A stretch of DNA of 64,000 bases from Phyto melanocephala (Eukaryota; Arthropoda; Insecta; Diptera; Rhinophoridae), in assembly GCA_941918925.1 (NCBI GenBank), contig OW799234.1, positions 12,848,501-12,912,500 on the forward strand. Reading direction: 5' to 3'. Position 1 is the stretch's first letter. Each line of letters starts with the position of its first letter. The notes beneath the pieces were generated by a model, which was not told where the DNA came from, ran no database searches, and saw nothing but the letters and a program-made list of their open reading frames with translations. Shown here piece after piece: positions 52,377-63,197 of this stretch. A program made the position numbers and the translations under genes.

Positions 52377-52712
52377 CTAATTGTATTCAGACGTACATAT
52401 TTATTACTTCTACACTTGATCAAATATTTTTCGACCTTAAGCCAACTTAAAAACAATAATAACTGCTTAAAGCGCCTTATAATTTTTGCCAACGTCATAT
52501 CATCTTAAGAGAGTCTAATATATATAAATGAGAGTTTGTATTTTGAATATATTGATAGCCAAGATTAACTAACATTGTTGATATTACCAAAAATTCACAT
52601 TAAGTGGGTGGGTTTACGATCATGATTTGTTCTTTCAGATGATGAAGTTATTCCCTTAATAGATTCATCCCAATTGGGATGGAATTTTACCTGGGTTCAG
52701 GTTCAGGCCAAC
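52377..52712. other. intergenic
   Basis: No feature; a TATATATAAATGAGAGTTTG segment (52520-52539) is Helitron-start-like but isolated. Confidence 0.4.
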
Positions 52713-52714
52713 CC

Positions 52715-53885
52715 TACAATATCAGCTGACAAGGGGTCATCATTAAACATCCAAAGCAAAAAGATTTGACCAACTGCGATAGTTGGAGTAGCATTTCCAT
52801 TTACAAAATAATTACTTAAATAATAAATACTAGACTTCTGTGCGTTGAACAGACACTGCGAGACAGGCAGGCAGGTTTTCGGCCACATCAGAATTAAATA
52901 AATCAGCTAAATAGTCTCTGTGTCATATTAGAACAGTCTGTCGAGACGCTCACACCGCTTTATCTAGGCTTTGTCGACTTTAGACACGCATTTGATTCCA
53001 TAAGACGTGACGCAATATGAAACGGATTAAAAAAAACTAAAGGCGTACCCTAAAAAGTAATAAAACTCATCAAGGCTATGTACACCAATTCCTCACTACA
53101 AGCTCGTTACAAAGCTCAAACGCAGGGGTGAAGTAGAGCTGTCCTCTTTCTCCATTGCTATTTGCCATTGTACTTTATGGGATATTGTGTAAAACTATGA
53201 GTAAAGAAAAGGGATATTGTATTGTGTGGGGTCTTAGCAAGCACCTCAAATGCCTCTATTTCGCAGACGACATCTGCCTCATTTTGCACAAGTTCAAAGA
53301 CATGCAAAGCAAAGTGGACGATTTAAGTCAAGTTAGCAAGGGCCGTTGGTATAGAAATTAACATTAAAAAAAAAACTTATGTAATGCGAGCTAATGACGC
53401 CACTGCCACCGATAACCAATTCAAAATACAAATCCAGATGATTACATGTATAGAACACTTTTGTTATCTGGGACGCATGATGTCAATTGATGGTGGTGTG
53501 AAGGAAGATGTGTCTAGTCCAGTCTAGCATTTGGTCGCCTAAATAAAACGTGGCGGGCCTCACGAATAGCGCAAAACACGTAGATCCGCATATTCAATTC
53601 TTGCGTAAAGTCTGCACTGCTCCTTGAAAGCGTATTTTGGCTGATGACAAACTCCAAGTATTTATAAACAAGTGCTTATGAATAACATTTCGTATATTTT
53701 AGCCAAATAAAATCACAAGCACAGAACTCTACAGGCTAGCAAAGGGAGAACCAATAGTTTGTCAAATAACAAGAAATGAACGCAAACGTATTGGCAGCGT
53801 TACTACAGCCACCTTAGAATGGATTCCCCAAGGAAGTCGGTGCTTTGGTCGTCTCAAAGATAAACCTTTCGTTAAAATCAATTAG
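52715..53885 (+). pseudogene. RTE-clade LINE reverse-transcriptase relic
   Basis: Scattered frames give, in order, K-D-L-T-N-C-D, the Q-A-G-F-R-P block, L-G-F-V-D-F-R-H-A-F-D-S-I, Y-F-A-D-D-I-C-L-I (catalytic), C-Y-L-G-R-M-M-S-I-D-G-G, R-L-N-K-T-W-R-A-S-R-I and a W-I-P-Q-G-S-R tail. This succession is typical of RTE/BovB-type elements. There are many stops and frameshifts; it is an old copy. Confidence 0.75.
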
Positions 53886-54250
53886 TTTGTGATGACACAA
53901 ATAGCTGAAATTTGATTGTAGAAGCCCTACAGTCTTCGGCACAATTATTTTCACAAATGGTTATCTTGGGTATTGGCGTTGTTTTCGTTCAAGTGCATAA
54001 GATACCGTTACCTCAGCTTTGCTCAAAACAAAGTGCACATCAATAACAACACTTGCCCATTGTTTAGTGCACTCTCCAACTGTTGATAAGAATCATTGTA
54101 GGCAGTGGCTTTCGCTTCGGCATAAGTATTTTGACATGCACTTCATATCAGTATTCTCGCGTGTTCTTTGCAATTGAAGGTCAACTAAAATGGTTCTAAT
54201 TAATTGTTGTGTCTTTACTTATAATTTTGATTCATCGGTGATATTGAAAA
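53886..54250. other. intergenic
   Basis: Nothing recognised. Confidence 0.4.
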
Positions 54251-54251
54251 T

Positions 54252-54772
54252 ATGGGAAAAAAAGCTGAGTTAACTAATATTGTTAGAGCCTCAATAGTAG
54301 CAAAGTTCAATGCCGGCTTCAAGGTAATAGACAAAGCTAACGAGTTCAGTTTGTCACTTCAAACTGTTTATTATCAAATAAACTAATTTAAAATTATAAG
54401 CGATATACAAAATTGACCGCGTTCCGGCGCGAAACGCAAAACTTTAAGTGAAGATCGAATCAGCATGGGAAAATTTCAAACAGACGTTCAGTTAAACCCT
54501 AAAGATGCCGCAGAGGAATGGAATAAGTCACACAGTACCTCAATTAGGGAGCGGATGATTCGGAGCCGCTTGAGAGAGACATGTTGTAAGTCTTACATAG
54601 CAAGAGATATTCCATACATATCAAAACAAAAGAAACTGAAGCGTTTAGCTTTTGCTAACGCACATGTCCAAAAACCAGTAGAGTTTTGAAGAAAAGTTCT
54701 TTGGACTGATGAAGGCTTATTCCAATACAATTCATCGAAAAAGAAGATTTATGTAAGACTTCAACAATAAAA
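54252..54772 (+). pseudogene. Tc1-like transposase N-terminal half, relic
   Basis: ATG at 54252 begins M-G-K-K-A-E-L-T with an HTH-like block ending Q-T-V-Y-Y-Q-I. After stops, codons 54465-54690 read a second HTH region (S-I-R-E-R-M-I-R-S-R-L), K-K-L-K-R-L-A-F-A-N-A-H and then V-L-W-T-D-E-G-L-F-Q-Y with the first catalytic Asp. Truncated by the HINE repeat at 54789. The style resembles Bari-like transposases. Confidence 0.65.
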
Positions 54773-54788
54773 GTTCAAAAAAGCATTT

Positions 54789-55352
54789 GTATACCCTTAA
54801 CCAGTGGTGCACAAGGGTATACATATATAGCTTTGTCATTCCGTTTGTAATTTCTACAATTTTCATTTCCGACCCCATAAAGTGTATTCAGAAAGCTTAT
54901 GAATAGAGGAGTCGATAAAGCGCTGATCATCTGTCCGTCTGTCCATGTGTTGCTCGAAATCAACTTTAAGAAGCAACAATAAGTTCCTCAGATCTGTGTA
55001 TGATTTCAATCTTTTGGAAATATCCGGGAATGAATCGCTATTGAAATTCAGCACAATTGCCCCATAACTTTCTGAGATATGAGCAAATCAACACGACTGC
55101 CTCTGTTTTTTCCCATATTTTTACCACCAAAATTGAAATTTTTCAGACATAGAATAATTTATAGGTACCTTTGCTACTATTTGTAGATATAATATGCCGC
55201 TAGAGATATTCGTGGAAGATATTCGAGGATGGCGTCGTAAATAATAAAGAAAAATGGCACATTTTTAAGCTACTATGTGGGATTATACCTATGTACATGA
55301 TAGTGAAGGGTATTATCAGATTCGGCACAGCCGAATATACCACTCTTACTTG
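54789..55352 (-). mobile_element. HINE/DINE-1-like repeat, subfamily B, internally deleted
   Basis: Same ends as the copy at 31645 (TATACCCTTAACCAGTGGTGCACAAGGG; ATTCGGCACAGCCGAAT; CTCTTACTTGT), but about 430 bp of the middle is missing. Confidence 0.78.
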
Positions 55353-56101
55353 TTATACCCGCCACCAAAAAAATGGTGGGGGTAAATTCATTTTGTCATT
55401 CCGTTTGTAACACATCGAAATGTCCATTTTAGACCCCATAAAGTATATATTATCAGAGTCCTGGTTTTATTTTAGGATGATCTAGCTATGTCCGTCCGTC
55501 TGAGTGTCACTCTGTTGAAAGCACAACAGAGCTCGAATCGAAAAAGTTAGGGCGCTCAAATTTTGCCAGAATATTTCTTATACACAAGGTTGGTTTGGTA
55601 TTGCAAATGGGTTAAATCAGAATATTAGGAGAGAGTTATAGCTCGTAATGCAAGAGTAGGCCGAAAAAACCGTGTCCTTTCAACATCGAATAAAGTGGAA
55701 TTGTGTCAAACGCATTAACGTAGAGTCATGAAACTCCAAATATATATTTTCTTAGCAAAAACAATATTTCTCCCCAAAAATTGCTTAAATCTATGCATTA
55801 GGAAAAGAGTTATAGATCAAAACGTACGAAAATTTTTACCGCGCAGTGTATTTTTCGGTACATTTAAAACGTAATAAAACTTACAAAATTAGATGTATGA
55901 TTCTGAAATTTTGCAAACAATGCTTTTTGGTCAAAGGCTTTGTAGTTACGAAAATATATGTGACACGCCCACTTTTACGCCTACCTCCCATATAACGCTT
56001 TATCTCAAATTCATATACAGTAAAATCCCGATAATTCGTAATCGCAAGGGACGAATTATAAAGGTTTTCGATTTAGCGGAGAACTTTCAAAATTTGGCGA
56101 A

Positions 56102-56761
56102 TTGTTTTCAAAATTTTCGAACCTTGATAAATATGTTAACTCACCAAAAATATCGTCCCCGAAGAGAAAGAAAATGTCTATCAGGTCTCCTGTTAGACCA
56201 GTAATGGCTAACTCCTCTGGTCCAGAATTGAGTACTGATAATGACATTAATATTACATCTGTACCAAACTTGGCTATGAATGTTATCCCTCCACTGGGTA
56301 ATAAACCTATATCTGATACTGATACTGGATCTACTAGATCTAAGAATACTGCTGATCTTAGTCCTTTTCCATCGGGTTCTGGTGTGGTACCTAATGCTGC
56401 CATTTTTTCTGTTCCTAAGCCATTAATTGTTGTGCCTCCAAAACGTACATTATTTATTTCCCGTTTGGCAAGCGATACAACTGTTGAAGACATTGACTAT
56501 TACATTAAAACAAAACTCGGTCCTAATGTTGAGGTAGTTATAAACAAATTTTCGTACTCTCAACCCAGAAGTATAACTTCATTTAAAATTGCTGTTGCTG
56601 CTTGTGTTTTTGATCAGATTGTTGATTCCTGTTTTTGGCCTGCTAATATCATTGTTCGTGAATACATCTACAAAGATAATCCAAAATCAACAAATATTGC
56701 TCGTTTGCCACCTACAAATTCAGTTACTTCAAAAAACTTATTGAATCAAAGAATCGTTTAA
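56102..56761 (+). CDS. LINE ORF1 C-terminal part
   Basis: Open 219-codon frame beginning near the truncation point. A Ser/Pro-rich linker is followed by R-T-L-F-I-S-R-L-A-S-D-T-T-V-E-D-I and F-K-I-A-V...C-F-W-P-A-N-I-I-V-R-E-Y, the C-terminal domain of CR1/L2/Jockey ORF1 proteins, an RNA chaperone. Upstream zinc or PHD-like parts are lost. It ends at TAA 56759-56761, overlapping the ORF2 frame by about 80 nt. Confidence 0.75.
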   Translation: MFSKFSNLDKYVNSPKISSPKRKKMSIRSPVRPVMANSSGPELSTDNDINITSVPNLAMNVIPPLGNKPISDTDTGSTRSKNTADLSPFPSGSGVVPNAAIFSVPKPLIVVPPKRTLFISRLASDTTVEDIDYYIKTKLGPNVEVVINKFSYSQPRSITSFKIAVAACVFDQIVDSCFWPANIIVREYIYKDNPKSTNIARLPPTNSVTSKNLLNQRIV

Positions 56762-59601
56762 ATATTATTTATCAAAATGTTCGTGGATTAAATACTAAAT
56801 TGTCTACTCTCTTCGTTAATAGTTATGGCTTCACCTATGATGTTATTATCTTCACTGAAACCTGGCTAAATGATGATATTTATAATAACGAAATTCTGTC
56901 TAATAAATACCAAATATTTAGGTATAATCGAAATGCACGTAGAGGTGGTGGAGTACTGATTGCTGTCTCTTGTCTATATCCATCTGAAGTAGTAGTTACT
57001 GATACCCTTGGTATTGAATTTGTTGCTGTTGTAGTTAAATTGGAAAATAAAAAAATTTACTTTACCTGTTCTTACGTTCCTCCGGATTCTGATAGTGCTA
57101 TTTATTTAAATCATGTTCAAGCCATTAGTTCTATTATGCTGAATGTTTATAATGATGACTCTATTTTTGTTGTTGGTGATTTCAACTTGCCATCAATATC
57201 ATGGATGAAATTGTCTGATATGCCTTATTTAATTCCTGTCAAAAATAAAAACTGTCATGAAGACTTCTTGAATGAAATTCTTGGTTTATCTCTTTTTCAA
57301 ATGAATAATGTATACAATGACTTTGGAAAACTGCTTGATTTGGTGTTTGTAAATAATACGGATGATTGTATTATTACTCGCTCTGAACCTATAACATTGC
57401 CTGAAGATCGTTATCACCCCACTATTGAAGTAAGTTTCTCAAAACCATTGGAAGTAAAATTAAAGCCCTTTAAGGTTGATAAAGTTTTTTGTTTCAAACG
57501 GACTAATTATAACTTATTAAATCAATTAATAAGAAATACGGGCTGGAGTAACATCTTTCCTGCTCATTTAAACAACAGCTCGGATGTTGATGTGATGGTT
57601 TCTATATTTTATAATAAAATTTACGCCTTTTTTGATATTTGTGTACCCAAACAATCTGTTTATACTCCAGTTGGCCCACCATGGAACTCTAAACAGCTTA
57701 CTAGGCTAAAAAATTTAAAGAATAAAAATTATAAAAAATTCATAAAGTCTGGATCATTTATTGATTACAGAAAATATTCTGTCAGTCGTTCAGAATATAA
57801 TCTGTTGAATCACGCTTTATATAATCAATACATAAATAAGGTGAAAAACAATTTCGTTCGTGACCCTAACTCGTTCTTTTCATTTGTCAATTCTAAAAAA
57901 AAATCTAATGGATACCCACCTGTTATGAAATTTCGTCGCCAAGAATCGGGAGATTCTAAGGTCATATGTGATATGTTTGCCGATTTTTTTGCCACAACTT
58001 ACTCTGATGCTGCATACGATGATAGTAATGGTTATCCCTATGTGCTCTCATCTAATCAGTCAATCTCTTTTCCTACTTTTAATAGCAATGATATTTTGCT
58101 TAACCTAAAAAGTCTAAAGATGTCTTTTAGTCATGGTCCTGATCTTGTTCCAACATGTATTTTAAATCAATGTGCAGAATCATTAGTTATGCCATTAACT
58201 TTTATGTTCAATGCTTCGATTATATGTGGTTATTTTCCTGTATTATGGAAAGATTCGTATATTAAACCTTTATTTAAATCTGGTAATAAATCGGATATAA
58301 CGAACTATAGAGGAATTGCCAAATTAAGTGCTATACCAAAACTCTTTGAAAAACTAGTTACGGATTTCTTCTGCCATCACACCTCGTCGTTAATGGCAGC
58401 ATGCCAGCATGGTTTTAGAAAAGGCTGTTCAACCACAACCAATGTACTTCATTTAACAACTTTAGTTAATTTTGCATTTACACAAAAGAAACAAACTGAT
58501 GCTGTTTATACTGACTTTAGTAAAGCGTTTGATAAAGTTAACCATCAACTTCTTCTTACTAAATTGGATTTATTGGGTTTATCCCGTAGAAGTTTAAGCT
58601 GGTTAGGTTCTTATTTAATTGGCAGAAGGCAAAAAGTACAATTCAATAATTGTATATCTAAGTACATTTATGTTTCGTCCGGTGTTCCTCAAGGCAGTCA
58701 TCTTGGTCCACTTTTATTTTCGCTGTTTATTAATGATCTGCCCAACGTTATCAACTTCACTAATATATTGATGTATGCTGACGATGTAAAAATTTTCTAT
58801 TCTTTTAATTGCTTTACTGATCATCTTTATCTTCAATCGGATCTTAATAACTTTTTTTTATGGTGTAATCATAATATGATGGAGCTGAATCTAATGAAAT
58901 GCAAATGCATGCGTTTTTATAGAAATAACTGTATTGCTGTTAATTATAATTTGGGTGGTCATCAACTGGAGTTGGTTGACTCGTTTCTTGATCTTGGAGT
59001 CTTACTGGATCCTAAATTAAACTTTGTTTCTCATATTACATTAACTATAAATAAAGCTCGAGGCGTTCTAGGCTTTATTAAGCGTTGGGCTAAAGAATTC
59101 ACTGATCCATACACAACGAAGCAACTTTACGTATCACTCGTTAGGCCTATCTTAGAATATGGGTCAATCATTTGGGATCCATATTATAACATTCATAATT
59201 CTCGTATTGAATCTGTCCAAAAACAATTTTTATTATTCTGTTTACGTGATCTTCATTGGAGTTACTCGACAAACTTTCCTTCCTATGCTAGTAGACTGGC
59301 ACTAATAAAACTACCATCGCTCAAAAGTCGTCGTACAATGTTAAATGTATCTTTTATGGTTAATCTTATTAATGGTAATGTTTGTTGTGAATTTCTGTTA
59401 AATTCTGTTAAATTTAATATACCTTGTCGCAATACGCGTCATTATAATCTGCTTTCTGTAAAATTTTGTAGAGTAAATTACGCTATTGCTGATCCTTTTT
59501 CAAGGCTATGTAGGCAATATAATTCTTTGTCACAATTTGTAGATTTTTCTTTATGTTTAAATTCCATAAAGCATAAAATTATTGTGTTTCTTAATTCGTA
59601 A
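56680..59601 (+). CDS. LINE ORF2: APE endonuclease and reverse transcriptase
   Basis: The frame is open from 56680 to TAA 59599-59601 (about 970 codons). Endonuclease: I-I-Y-Q-N-V-R-G-L-N-T-K, F-T-E-T-W-L, G-D-F-N-L-P and R-Y-H-P-T (relatives have S-D-H; here the His is kept). Reverse transcriptase: I-T-N-Y-R-G-I-A, Q-H-G-F-R-K-G-C-S-T, T-D-F-S-K-A-F-D-K-V, G-V-P-Q-G-S-H-L-G-P-L-L-F and catalytic Y-A-D-D. The C-terminus resembles CR1/Jockey elements. There is no ATG in frame before the endonuclease; the first lies near 57136. Translation must therefore be initiated elsewhere, possibly by -1 frameshifting from ORF1. Confidence 0.9.
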   Translation, partial: SKINKYCSFATYKFSYFKKLIESKNRLNIIYQNVRGLNTKLSTLFVNSYGFTYDVIIFTETWLNDDIYNNEILSNKYQIFRYNRNARRGGGVLIAVSCLYPSEVVVTDTLGIEFVAVVVKLENKKIYFTCSYVPPDSDSAIYLNHVQAISSIMLNVYNDDSIFVVGDFNLPSISWMKLSDMPYLIPVKNKNCHEDFLNEILGLSLFQMNNVYNDFGKLLDLVFVNNTDDCIITRSEPITLPEDRYHPTIEVSFSKPLEVKLKPFKVDKVFCFKRTNYNLLNQLIRNTGWSNIFPAHLNNSSDVDVMVSIFYNKIYAFFDICVPKQSVYTPVGPPWNSKQLTRLKNLKNKNYKKFIKSGSFIDYRKYSVSRSEYNLLNHALYNQYINKVKNNFVRDPNSFFSFVNSKKKSNGYPPVMKFRRQESGDSKVICDMFADFFATTYSDAAYDDSNGYPYVLSSNQSISFPTFNSNDILLNLKSLKMSFSHGPDLVPTCILNQCAESLVMPLTFMFNASIICGYFPVLWKDSYIKPLFKSGNKSDITNYRGIAKLSAIPKLFEKLVTDFFCHHTSSLMAACQHGFRKGCSTTTNVLHLTTLVNFAFTQKKQTDAVYTDFSKAFDKVNHQLLLTKLDLLGLSRRSLSWLGSYLIGRRQKVQFNNCISKYIYVSSGVPQGSHLGPLLFSLFINDLPNVINFTNILMYADDVKIFYSFNCFTDHLYLQSDLNNFFLWCNHNMMELNLMKCKCMRFYRNNCIAVNYNLGGHQLELVDSFLDLGVLLDPKLNFVSHITLTINKARGVLGFIKRWAKEFTDPYTTKQLYVSLVRPILEYGSIIWDPYYNIHNSRIESVQKQFLLFCLRDLHWSYSTNFPSYASRLALIKLPSLKSRRTMLNVSFMVNLINGNVCCEFLLNSVKFNIPCRNTRHYNLLSVKFCRVNYAIADPFSRLCRQYNSLSQFVDFSLCLNSIKHKIIVFLNS
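56731..56737 (+). promoter_or_regulatory. candidate -1 frameshift heptamer A_AAA_AAC between ORF1 and ORF2
   Basis: In the ORF1 frame the codons are TCA-AAA-AAC-TTA, so A_AAA_AAC is in register for simultaneous slippage. The -1 frame is ORF2 and stays open, and ORF1 stops 22 nt downstream. Confidence 0.5.
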
Positions 59602-59714
59602 TTTTTTATGTACATAAATTCTGTAAACTTGTTCACTAAATTTTATAATGCATAGTGCTATTTATTATTTTTAAGTCAATATTGTTATTAGTCAGTAAGG
59701 ATAATGTCCATTGA

Positions 59715-59746
<32 letters not shown>

Positions 59747-60121
59747 ATTCGATTTAACGGGGTTGAAATAAAATTAATACGAATTAACGGAGTTTTTTAA
59801 TTTTTTTTAATAAAACGATCAAAATAAATATAAAAAACAATTGTTCAAAGTAAAATACAAGATATATACATAAAATAAAATAGCAAATTCATGTTTCTGT
59901 TGTTTTTATTACGAATTATAAGTGGTAGTTAGTAAAAAATTGCGATTTATAAGAGATAAAGAAGATTTTATTAAAAAAAAATATATTACGAATTAGCAAG
60001 GGGACCAAACTATATGGAAATTTTTCGAATTAACGAGATTTTTTCAAGGGACCGACAATTTATTACGAATTATCGGGAATTACGATTTATCGGGGTACGA
60101 ATTATTTTTAATTTGACTGTA

Positions 60122-61175
60122 ATATCTCTATGAATAAAGTTTTTGGAAGACCAAAGAACTATATTGAAATATCTCCGTTTTATTCATTAGCAGAAACTAT
60201 ATTGACACGCCTATTTTAACGCCCACTTTCATTGAAAGAATAAATTTAAGAAAATATTTTACTACCATATCGAAGTTATACGAAGAAGAGATTATTCCAT
60301 AGCGATTACTGTTAATAATAATAAATTTTGTGATACAAAAGTACATAAAATTGGTGGTGCCCCAGCAAAAACGAGGTAATGACTTGCTCTTACTACACAA
60401 CATACTTTTCAATGACTATTACATATCGTCTGTCTTACTAAGAAGTATTTTAGTAATGACTTGCTTTATAATGTGATACGCAAGTACTTATTTTCAGACA
60501 TTTGCTTAGATACACTCACAATACAATTTCTTATTGCGAAATTTGCTAAAAGCCATTGAAATGCATAACTTTTTATAATTCTCATTTAGTTTAACACGCT
60601 TATGGTATAAATAATAATGATTTTGAGAACACCGGCAAAGCTTTTCATTAGCAAAGTGACGACTTATAAATTGCACTGCTTTTTTAAATTTCAAATTAAC
60701 GTATCGCAGAATAATCAAACCGAATTTTCGTCTTTAAAAGAACCGAACGACTTCTGTAAGTCCATAATATTAATGGGTTATTCAGGTTATTAAAATCAAG
60801 TACTTATATATTGCTTTAAAAGTAAGTACTTATTTAAGTCCCTATTTAAAGGCGATTGTAATAAGTACTTATAGGACTCCCTCTTCGTTAGCGAGGGTGG
60901 TAAGTACTTACTTGATTGCCTATTTGTAAGCGAGCGTGGTAAGTACTTGCCTCCAATGACATCGCCTTGTTAAAATAATGGGTTTAGATGCCAAAATGTA
61001 AGTAGTGAAGAACTGTTTTCTAGTACTTTCAACTCATTATTTTGTAATGTGTTATTTTGCTGGGTGGGTACAAAAAATTTAGCACAGCCGAATATAGTGC
61101 TCTTACTTGCTTATCTTCTGTTTTTATTTAGTGGAATGCACTTTTTTATTATTTTGTTTTTAATTATTTTAATTT
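60122..61175. other. tail of HINE-like C repeat; AAGTACTT cluster
   Basis: No gene. The palindrome AAGTACTT occurs at least six times between about 60484 and 60946. The last copies lie in a degenerate ~40-bp repeat GTAAGCGAGSGTGGTAAGTACTT. Confidence 0.55.
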
Positions 61176-61642
61176 TTATACCCTTCACCTGTGGTGCACA
61201 AGGGTATATATAGCTTTGTCATTCCGTTTGTAATTTCTACAATTTTCATTTCCGACCCCATAAAGTATATATTTTCTGACAGCTTATGAATAGAGGAGTC
61301 GATTAAGCCTTGACCGTCTATCCGTCTGCCCGTCTGTCCGTGTATTGGTTGAAATCAACTTTTAGAAGCAACTATATGTTCCTCAGATCTGAGTATGGTA
61401 TCAATCCTTTGGAAATATCAGGGAATGAATCGCTATTGAAATTCAGCACAATCGCCCCATAACTTTCTGAGATATGAGCAAAAAACCACGACCACCTCGT
61501 TTTTTTTCACAATTACAACAACAACATACATATATACTGGTTAGAGTAAACGTGGCATCGAATCCCAGCTGAGCCAAAAAAATTTTTTTTTATATTTTAT
61601 TTTTTAAGTTTATATATTATTTATATTTTATATTTTACTTGT
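61176..61642 (-). mobile_element. HINE/DINE-1-like repeat, B/A mosaic, 3' hairpin missing
   Basis: Starts TTATACCCTTCACCTGTGGTGCACAAGGGTATA (B type). It includes GTCTATCCGTCTGCCCGTCTG, then switches to A-type sequence ACCACGACCACCTCGTTTTT, CTGGTTAGAGTAAACGTGG and ATCGAATCCCAGCTGAGCCA. The A/T tail ends near ACTTGTT. Confidence 0.75.
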
Positions 61643-61769
61643 TAAAAATGGTTTTGCAGCAGTTTCAAAATAGGAAGTAAAACATTCTAAAACTTACTTA
61701 ACCCCCCAACAACACGAACGATTGCTTATGTCGTAATATAACATATATACAAATATATATATAAATATT

Positions 61770-62465
61770 CAAGCGGGCATGGCACTGCCCACTTTTGTAA
61801 TCACGAAATTGTATAATCATGAGAGTTTAATATGTGTGCAAAATTTCAGAAAAATCGGTCAAGTCCAAGTAGCTGAAAGTGATAACTTCTTTTTTTTATG
61901 AGCGTGACACTGCCCACTTTTCTAATCACGAAATTGTAAAGTCATGACAGCTCAATATGTGTGCAAGGTTTCAGAAAAATCGGTGAAGTTCAAGTAGCTG
62001 CAAATGATTACTTCTTTTTTTTATGGGCGTGACACTGCCCACTTTTCTAATCACGAAATTGTATAGTCATGACAGCTCAATATGTGTGCAAAGTTTCAGA
62101 AAAATCTGTCCAGTGCAAATACCTTAAAATTATAAATTTTTTTAATAGGCGTGGCCCTGCCCACTTTTATAATCACGAAATTATATAGTCATGACAGTTC
62201 AATATGCGTGCAAAGTTTTAGAAAAATCGTACACTGAAAGTAGCTAAAAATAATAACTTATTTTGTATGGGCGTGGCACTGTCCACTTTTTTAATCACGT
62301 AATTGTATAATCATGAAAGTTCAATATGTGTGCAAAATTTCAGAAAAATCGGTCAAGTGCAAGTAGCTGAAAAAATATTACTTATTTTGAATGGAATACA
62401 ACAACAACTTGCCAAAGCTTTAGTCCGATCGGCTTTACGGTTTCGGAGTCTATAGCTTAACTAAA
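61770..62465 (-). mobile_element. Helitron fragment of the 45-47 kb family
   Basis: Five ~122-bp modules with cores GGGCGTGGCACTGCCCAC (about 61778, 61900, 62022, 62145 and 62268). They are followed by the rc of the family 5' region (CAACAACTTGCCAAAGC, TTTCGGAGTCTATAGCT). Both terminal ends are missing. Confidence 0.78.
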
Positions 62466-63195
62466 AATGATACAAATTAAATTGAAAAAGTTTTGTAAGT
62501 TGCACATAAAAAAAGCTGACAGGTGTCTGGACTTTTTTTTTAATTCTTTACCCCTAAAGGGAAAAAAACGGGTAAAAACTATAATTTGGTACTTTTTAGG
62601 TACCGTATGTAACTATGTAACAAACACATAAAGCTTGAAAAAAAATTTAAACTGTATTAGTTAAGCCGCGGAAAAATATAAATAGGATTTCGGCACTTTC
62701 TTTGAATTCGCATGTATAAGTGGTAAAAATTGTCCCTATTTTTGGTACTTTTTTCAAAAACAACTTTTTAAATATTATTCAATGGGACAAAATTTAATAA
62801 TTATTATTGCCAAATAGAATATGGATAATTAATTAAGTGAAATTTTTGGAAACTTTTAGGGAGACAAAAAAGGTATTAACAAATACAGGAAAATATGTAT
62901 AATTCCTAATTACATAGCCAATTCGGAAAAAAATGTAATAGGGATTTTAGCAGACATAAAAAATTATGTAATTTTGTGAAAATTGAAACACATTCATAAC
63001 AGGGTAGAAAGGGGAAAATTCGGGAAAACAGTTTGGTACTTTTTAGAACATAATTACTTTTATGCAATAAAAGAGTAGATTTACTCACTTTAAAGCATGT
63101 TTATTTAAATATTTTATTGTTACATACATAGATATTTGAACATTTCAAACTTAGAATTTATACATTGATATGGAAAACACAAAAAAGGTTCTTTC
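62466..63195. other. AT-rich, diffuse GGTACTTTTT motif
   Basis: TTGGTACTTTTTAG-like words at about 62586, 62741 and 63030 look like outlying copies of the next tandem array. No gene. Confidence 0.45.
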
Positions 63196-63197
63196 TG

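Larger units (their letters stand above)
56080..59747 (+). mobile_element. CR1/Jockey-type LINE with intact ORF2, 5'-truncated
   Basis: 3668 bp ending in (TAAA)n (59717-59747), flanked by TTCGATTTAGCGG (56067-56079) and TTCGATTTAACGG (59748-59760), a 13-bp target duplication with one mismatch. It carries the last ~220 codons of ORF1 and a complete, unbroken ORF2 frame. It is the best-preserved LINE in the window. Confidence 0.88.
56018..60119. mobile_element. pogo/Tigger-like non-autonomous element, split by a LINE
   Basis: TA duplications at 56016-56017 and 60120-60121. The left end is CAGTAAAATCCCGATAATTC; the right end, on the other strand, is CAGTCAAATTAAAAATAATTC with internal CCCGATAATTCG repeats. 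Without the LINE it is about 420 bp, filled with ACGAATTA-type repeats, and codes for nothing. Confidence 0.65.
55353..61108 (-). mobile_element. HINE-like repeat, subfamily C, interrupted by a pogo-like element
   Basis: Starts TATACCCGCCACCAAAAAAATGGTGGGGG exactly as the copy at 32647. It runs to 56017, resumes at 60122 (ATTGACACGCCTATTTTAACGCCC continues the CACGCCCAC theme) and appears to end GGTGGGTACA...GCACAGCCGAATATAGTGCTCTTACTTG near 61108. The assignment of the right end is inferred from the shared HINE end sequence. Confidence 0.55.
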
